DNA of 64,000 nt from Endothia cerciana (Eukaryota > Ascomycota > Sordariomycetes > Diaporthales > Cryphonectriaceae). The stretch lies in assembly GCA_026119935.1 (NCBI GenBank), contig JALRMH010000017.1, positions 1 through 64,000 of the forward strand, written 5' to 3'. The notes below the pieces were generated by a model. It was given only the letters and a program-made list of their open reading frames with translations. It was not told where the DNA came from and made no database searches. This document shows, one piece after another, positions 57,957-64,000 of this stretch. A program made the position numbers and the translations under genes. Each line of letters starts with the position of its first letter. Within the stretch, counting starts at the first letter, position 1.

Positions 57957-58351
57957 GGGCTCAGATCAGAGGATGTTGCTTGGGCTTGGTAGTTGAGGTG
58001 CGTGATGTTATTGACGGTCTGTGCTCTGCCGGAGGTAATGTTGCTGTAGCCTGTGGTGGCCAGCTTCTTTCAGTTCTGTCGTTGGTTGATTGACTGTCGT
58101 GGTTGTGTTTCAACCCACACCTGCAGAAGCGAAGCTGTCTTCGACTGCCCAACTTCACCACCTGGCAGCTTCGTGGCCCCTTGTCAATTCAATTAACGCT
58201 AGCGCACATCTTATCGATAGCCAGGACACTCGGGCCACATTCCTCACCTGCTGCTAACTCCTCATGATGGCCCAAGCGCTCTGTTAGTGGCTCCACCCAT
58301 TCCCCACCAATCGGCTATCTCGTCTCGCTTCCGCGCGGTTGCGTCTTCAAG
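57957..58351. promoter_or_regulatory. Bidirectional promoter region OST5/GCN5
   Basis: 395 bases between divergent starts. A CCAAT box is present at 58307-58311, 41 bases upstream of the GCN5-frame ATG; CCAAT boxes are bound by the HAP/CBF complex in fungi. Its use here is inferred. Confidence 0.4.
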
Positions 58352-60867
58352 ATGGCGGATCCTTCCAGGCGCGGCTTCAATGGCTCGCGCAGCGCTTCTG
58401 GTTACGGCTGTCCTGGATTTCCACCCCTCAACAACTTCTCAGGCACCATAGACGATCAGCTCAGGCAGGCCAGGGAGTGACGCGAACAACGGCTGCGAGA
58501 CCAGCGGCCGGTACCAGAGCAAAGACAGCCACAAGCTCAGCGACAACGGGATCAGCGACAGCACCGACGATCATCACGTCCTCGCCCCTCGTTCGATCCG
58601 TCACCGCCATCACGAGCATTCTCGTCGCATCTTGCTCTATCGAATGTGCCATCATTGAATCTATCCTTAGCTAGTACATTCTCGCGACCGTACAATACCT
58701 CTCCGCAGAGCTACACCCCATATGGTGCTGTGACCTACACGCCGGCCCATCAAGCTCCTAGCAGCCCTCATCATCTCAACTACGCTCAGTCGAACGCGTT
58801 CCGTCTCCCCCTCCACCAACCAGCCTTTTCCGCCCGCGCCTCAGTTTCCGACCAAGCTGTTTCTTCTACCCACAGTCCCCCACGCCGCAATACTAGGGCT
58901 GGTCCAGATACTCCCTCACATAGGCCTCCTCATACCATTGCTGGCCCTTCCAAGAAGATTTTCCCGGACGACGACGAGGATTGGCTGGCTTGGACGGCCG
59001 AAGTGATTGACAACAGGCCTACTGCTGCATCAGCTGCCGCTCTCGCTCGCAACTACACGCGAGCTCCTCCTCGACCAACCGTTTCTGTGTTGGCTCCCCG
59101 TTCGCCCCTACAGCCCAACCCGACAGAAACTCCTGGTGCCGAGTCACGGGAGGCATCTAGCATCCCCTTGACCGATCCACACCCTCATCGTTCTACCACA
59201 CCCCGACCGGTCGCGCTCCCGTTGGCTTTAGGTACGCCTCTCATCCCCACCTCAAGCGCGCCGCCTGACGGGTTCCAGGCGACCGAAGTCCCTGCGGACG
59301 ACCCCCAGCCAGTCAGTGCTGCACCCATACTCGACCCCGCGTTGAACATAACCTCTGCTGCCGGATCTCCATCCGTCACATCGCCAGTATTCAACTCGCC
59401 CTCCGCCGGTTCACCCGCTGCGCAGAATACATCGAGTGCGACTTCGGTGGCCGACCTCACTCACGAGCCACTGTCCGTCTCTTCACCAACGATAGGCGTG
59501 GTTGAACTGGACAAGATGCTCCTGGACAGTATGTTACTGGTGACAATACCTCATGGAAGCGGAATAAAGCTGATATGAAACACAGAGGGCAAGCGAAAGG
59601 CCAGTGAGGACCCTGAGTCTCCTGTTGCAGCTAAGCGCATAAAGCATGACGACTCGGCGGAGCCTGAAGAGCCTAAGCAGCCCAAAGTGCCTGCCATTCC
59701 CTTCCCTGAGAAGGTATATATAGCGCCCCCCGCCCACCCCCCGCGGCGAGACCCGCGTGCCTCAAGACGACATCGCTAACCTTATTTTCCATTTATTCCC
59801 AGGCTGCCGTTATCGAGGAGCGCAATGGCGAGATCGAGTTCCGTGTTGTGAACAATGACAACGAACGCGAGAGCCTGATCATCATGACTGGCCTAAAATG
59901 CATTTTCCAGAAACAGCTGCCTAAGATGCCAAAGGACTATATTGCACGCCTCGTCTACGACAGGACGCACTTGTCGATAGCAATCGTCAAGAAGCCCCTC
60001 GAAGTTGTGGGTGGCATCACCTTTAGGCCCTTTAGGGACCGCAAGTTTGCCGAGATCGTATTTTGCGCTATCTCCTCGGACCAGCAAGTAAAGGGCTACG
60101 GCGCGCACCTGATGGCGCATCTGAAGGATTATGTCAAGGCCACCAGTCCTGTCATGCACTTCCTGACGTATGCCGACAACTACGCCATTGGCTACTTCAA
60201 GAAGCAGGGTTTCACCAAGGAGATCACCCTCGACAAATCTGTCTGGATGGGTTACATCAAGGATTATGAGGGTGGCACCATAATGCAGTGCACCATGCTG
60301 CCTCGAGTCCGCTACCTCGAGAGCGGACGCATGCTACTTAAGCAGAAGGAGGCTGTCATGGCCAAGATCCGGGCCTTCTCGAAGTCCCACGTCGTCCACC
60401 AGCCACCTAAGCAGTGGAAGAACGGCGTCACACCTATCGACCCCATGAAGATCGAGGCCATCAAAAACTCAGGCTGGTCTCCAGAGATGGACGAGCTGGC
60501 CCGCCAGCCCCGACGCGGTGCCAACTACAACCAGCTCCTACATCTGCTCAACGCCATGCAGAACCACCAGAGCGCCTGGCCCTTCCTTGTGCCAGTCAAC
60601 CGGGATGAGGTTCAAGACTACTACGAGGTGATCAAGGAGCCTATGGACCTGTCCACGATGGAGCAGAAACTCGAGATGGACCAGTACCCCTCCCCGGAGG
60701 ACTTCCTCAAGGATGCCATGCTCATCTTCAAGAACTGTCGGCAGTACAATAGCGAGGGAACGCCGTACACGAAGATGGCCAACAAGCTTGAGAAGTTCAT
60801 GTGGTCCAAGATTCGTGAGATCCCCGAGTGGAGTCACTACGAGGAGGAGTACGCTTCTAAGAAGTGA
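58352..60867 (+). CDS. GCN5: Histone acetyltransferase Gcn5 with long N-terminal extension
   Basis: Catalytic subunit of SAGA/ADA; acetylates histone H3 using acetyl-CoA. Confident exons: ...-59528, 59586-59713 and 59803-60867; introns of 57 and 89 nt. The last exon holds the GNAT domain ([19 protein letters not shown]: catalytic Glu and the QxxGxG-type CoA loop) and a C-terminal bromodomain ([19 protein letters not shown], then NCRQYN with the acetyl-lysine-binding Asn). Fungal Gcn5 is usually about 400 residues and begins shortly before the [17 protein letters not shown] stretch. Here the frame continues about 390 codons upstream as Ser/Pro/Thr-rich sequence to ATG 58352 ([17 protein letters not shown]). 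It is interrupted once by TGA at 58478-58480. Either a short intron removes that stop (58477-58524 would keep frame), or it is a mutation or error, or translation starts at ATG 59515-59517 (MLLD-KGKRKAS). Confidence 0.9.
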
Positions 60868-62201
60868 AGCTTGTTCCTCGTTGTTAGGATTTCTGTACTA
60901 TTTCGCAGAAGGCTTCCCTCTCTTGGCTGAAGCAGACGGGAGCATCTCTGGTGCTTGTCACTGGAGGCTCTCTATTTTGGCGGGAGACGTCATTTTCTGC
61001 AGGGGACCGTGGCTTTCATGATTACGATGTCGACGTCAAAGCGAGGCGTTTGTGGGTAGTGTAACACCAATTTGATTGCTCTATGATGCCGTTTCTATCA
61101 GCGAAGTTGACAATGTCGTGCGTGAAAAGTCGATATAGGCAGGATAAGCCGGAGCCCAGACATGACGAGACGTCGGCCAAAACTCATCGGCCATACCACT
61201 GGTACAGTTGTAGAAATCCGTCCCGGTATGCGTCCTGACCCGTGGGCAGCTCGGCTACAGGCACATTACCAATGGTCGTATCGACATATCGTCCTGGCCC
61301 ACCATCTTGAGGGCGCTAACTAGGCCCGAGGTCACCTTCTGATGTCGATGACTGTCTTTCTCGACGAGTATTATCTCGGAAGGCCCCATCGTCCTGAGAT
61401 TTTTCCAGCACCTCCCCCAGCTTCCGCCGATATGTTCCGTCCACAAGTGCACGGTCGAGACGCTTACAGCCTTAGTAGGTTGAATATATATATATGTAGG
61501 AAAGAAAAAAAGGGGGGGGGCAGGTTTCAGTACCTAGGGGCCGCCTTCGACCGCCTATCGATGTGATCGTTTAGGTGGTGCCCTACTCCGCTCGCTCGCG
61601 TGCGGAAGTTCCGACAGCGCACAATGCTCGAAAGAGCAGGCCCGAGACCTCAACCCGCCAGGGAGATTTGGTCAGTTTTTCTTGTCAGTTTTGATGAGGT
61701 CTGCCCTCTGAAGGAGGTGCTTGCGTTCTATTTATCTCTTCTATGGTATGCACCAGTACACGATATTGAAAGGCGCAAGCCGTTTTTGTCTATCCCGTGA
61801 TGGACCAGACCAAAGCCTCACGATGCAAGTGACAAAAGAAGAGTTTTGAAGGCGGTGAAGGAAAAAAAAAAAAAAAATTGCCCGCCGAGCACACTGTCCA
61901 AGTATGGTGTCGCCATCCCTGTGTGTGAGAACACCTCAGCATGCGCCTCGGGGAGATGCTACGATCCAACTGCTCCTGACTCTAGAGGGTCTTGGTCTAA
62001 CCTGTTCGATCGCGTGAGCATCCCTTGTGTCGTCTAAAGGACTGCATCTTCCCGGCTTTAAATTTTTTTTCTTTTTTTTTTTTTTTGGAAGGGCCTGCTC
62101 TTTACTCAAAACCAGTCTACTCAGGACGGCATCCTCTGCTAGCCAGGACGAGCACTAGGCGATCCCCTTCATCTTGTAAATAGTCGTCCGAGGATTCGAT
62201 T
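60868..62201. other. Convergent spacer GCN5 / ADE4
   Basis: 1.3 kb without a recognised gene. A-rich and T-rich runs (61861-61877, 62068-62088) and a G9 run at 61512-61520 are present. Confidence 0.5.
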
Positions 62202-64000
62202 CTAACGTCTCTGGGGATCGTTGGCAAGATTGTGGATGCTATGATCATGTCAGCAAACTTACACAGCAATCATCCACATTAGAAAGCGTCAGCGTACCTG
62301 ATATCCTCCCGGTCTGCAGGCGATCTCAAGTGCTCCATCCCATGTCCATTCACAGCGCCGCCATTTGCGGCACCGCACTTACCCTGCAGGACGGCACCTC
62401 CATTTGCCGTCTGCGTGGACCCTCCAGCAGCAGGCGCACTGGTGCGCGCCTTGCCGCGGAGCGCATCGAGGTGCTCGAAGTAGCCCTCGGGCACGGAGGT
62501 GATGTACTCGCCGCAGAAGACGCCGACCTCAAAGTCCTGTGCCTGGCGTGGTGACAGCTCCGCGCAGCAGGCCTTGAGGTCATCCAGCTCCTGGTAGATG
62601 ACTTCGTCGGCGCCGATGTGCTTGGCGATGCCGAAGCGGTCACGCTCGTGGGCGATGAGTTCACTGGGGGAGGCGAGGTCGATGCCACTGGTTGGCAGCG
62701 GTCAGCAAGCCCGGGCACCAGGAGGAAAGGAGAGGGAGGGGATCAGAAGGTCTCACTAGATATGGGGGTGCGTGATAGGCGGCGCACAGCTCGCAAAGAT
62801 AACCTTGCGGGCACCCGCCTCACGAGCCATCGACACAATTTCCCTGCTCGTCGTCCCGCGCACAATACTGTCGTCGATCAACAGCACACAGCGATCCTTG
62901 AACTCGGAGTCCATCGCGCTCAGCTTGCGGCGCACGCTCTTCTGTCTCGCCTTCTGGCCGGGCATAATGAACGTCCGGAACACGTAGCGGTTCTTGACGA
63001 AGCCCATCGAGTAGGGCTTCTGCAGACGTTCGGCGGCGGTAGCGGCTGAGGTATTGGACGTCTCGGGGATAGGGATGACGACGTCGATCTCCTTGACGGC
63101 CTCCTGTCCTAGGGTCTGCAGGATCTTGTCGGCCAGTCTGTAGCCCATCTTCTGGCGCGCGCCGTGCACGGGTATGCCGTCTATGATGCTGTCTGGGCGG
63201 GCGAAGTAAACATATTCGAAAATGTCGGGGGTGTAGGATTTTTGCTCCTCCACCTGGCGGAAAACGGGTTCGCAACCCTTGCCTATGAAGCAGGCCTCGC
63301 CAGGCAGGATGTCGCGGATGTTGCCGAAGCCAAGTTGCTTGAGTGCGACGGACTCCGAGGCGAACATGTAGTCCATGGCGCCCTCCTTGTCGGCCGAAGG
63401 TCTCGAGCCGAGAGCAAGGGGCCGGATGCCATAAGAGTCGCGGAAACCGAGGATCCCAAAACCAGCAACCATGGCCACGCAGGCAAAACCTCCGCGGCAA
63501 CGCCCGTACATCCGGGACAGCGAACTGAAGATATCTTCCTGGTTGACACGTGCCTTACCGGTCTCATTGAGCTCATTTGCAAAGATGTTGAGCATCAGTT
63601 CGCTGTCAGAGTCCGTATCTTTAAGGGAAGGAAGCGTGTTAGTCTTGTCTGAGCGTGGAAGAGTCTTGTGGAAGGTGAAAGGACAGGTGGGGTCTGGGAA
63701 GATGCCTGACAGGCTCCTCATTCTTCCTGTAGGAGCCCGACGGGATTTTGCGGAGTGTGAAGGGGCGAACAAGAGTGGCAGTCGGGAGGAGAGTCTTCTG
63801 ATGGAAAACGGGGGATGGGAAGTTGTGAGAACGATCGGTAGGAGAGGTAGAACACTTGCTGATGTGCCTGTGCGCGACCTTGTCCAAGAACTCTCTGAGC
63901 TCGGGAGCGTTGACGAGGTTGCCGTTGTGTGCAAAGCAGATGCCGTAGGGGCTGTTGACGTAGAATGGCTGGGCTTCGGCACTCGCACCTGTCCGGTACC
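62202..64000 (-). CDS. ADE4: Amidophosphoribosyltransferase, 5' end beyond window
   Basis: First committed enzyme of purine synthesis: PRPP plus glutamine gives phosphoribosylamine. Exons in gene order: about 64000-63858 (partial), 63618-62757, 62687-62298, 62238-62202. The N-terminal glutaminase part (with its catalytic Cys) lies mostly outside. Visible are [73 protein letters not shown], the PRPP-binding loop [38 protein letters not shown] and [20 protein letters not shown]. The intron 63857-63619 starts GC (A|GCAAGT) and only that splice yields HINTDSD, the universal family sequence. The last exon is a 37-nt micro-exon coding [11 protein letters not shown]. Without it the frame would end YADAF. 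Confidence 0.93.

Noticed and set aside
1..64000. CRISPR arrays, rRNA, intact transposons, telomeric repeats
   Set aside because: None seen by reading. The tandem repeats present are micro- or minisatellites, and no transposase or reverse transcriptase motifs appear in any frame.

Overview
The window is nuclear DNA of a filamentous ascomycete (Pezizomycotina, most likely a Sordariomycete; the species cannot be named from this sequence). The evidence is: genes with short introns (about 57-145 nt) that have GTRNGT donors and CTAAC/CTGAC branch sites; long low-complexity intergenic DNA; and families typical of this group (DUF7707 secreted protein, DUF7580 protein, AcuF-like C2H2 protein, SAS4-domain protein). 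I rebuilt the exon structures by matching splice sites and reading frames. All phases close for the models given unless stated.

Layout. 0.2-0.9 kb: 3' part of a short-chain dehydrogenase. 3.5-8.1 kb: two convergent MFS transporters, the second with a pair of compensating frameshifts. 8.1-14.2 kb: gene-poor, with a TPR-protein relic. 14.2-15.9 kb: choline/ethanolamine phosphotransferase. 16.9-21.8 kb: a divergent pair, a DUF7580 protein (helical N-terminus plus a kinase-like C-lobe) and a multi-C2H2 AcuF-like protein. 23.2-23.9 kb: secreted, probably GPI-anchored DUF7707 protein. 29.0-30.3 kb: YPT35-type PX protein. 30.8-33.0 kb: IQM-like calmodulin-binding protein. 34.9-36.7 kb: SAS4-domain protein. 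37.9-42.7 kb: TAF2. 44.3-45.2 kb: CDC26 with a very long tail. 46.2-49.5 kb: 1089-residue protein of unknown function. 49.5-56.3 kb: gene-poor, with microsatellites. 56.3-60.9 kb: RAD1 (9-1-1 clamp) and OST5 on the minus strand, divergent from GCN5. 62.2 kb to the right edge: ADE4, running off the window at its 5' end.

Housekeeping genes (TAF2, CDC26, RAD1, OST5, GCN5, ADE4, CPT1) dominate the right half. The left half and the gaps are accessory-like. No operon, tRNA, rRNA, CRISPR or intact transposon was found. The most interesting points are: the DUF7580/C2H2 divergent pair, whose first member has an MLKL-like layout (helical bundle plus apparent pseudokinase); two GC-AG introns; the frameshift pair in the MFS gene; an in-frame TGA in a long N-terminal extension joined to GCN5; and many intergenic C/G homopolymers of 10-14 nt, often followed by A runs.
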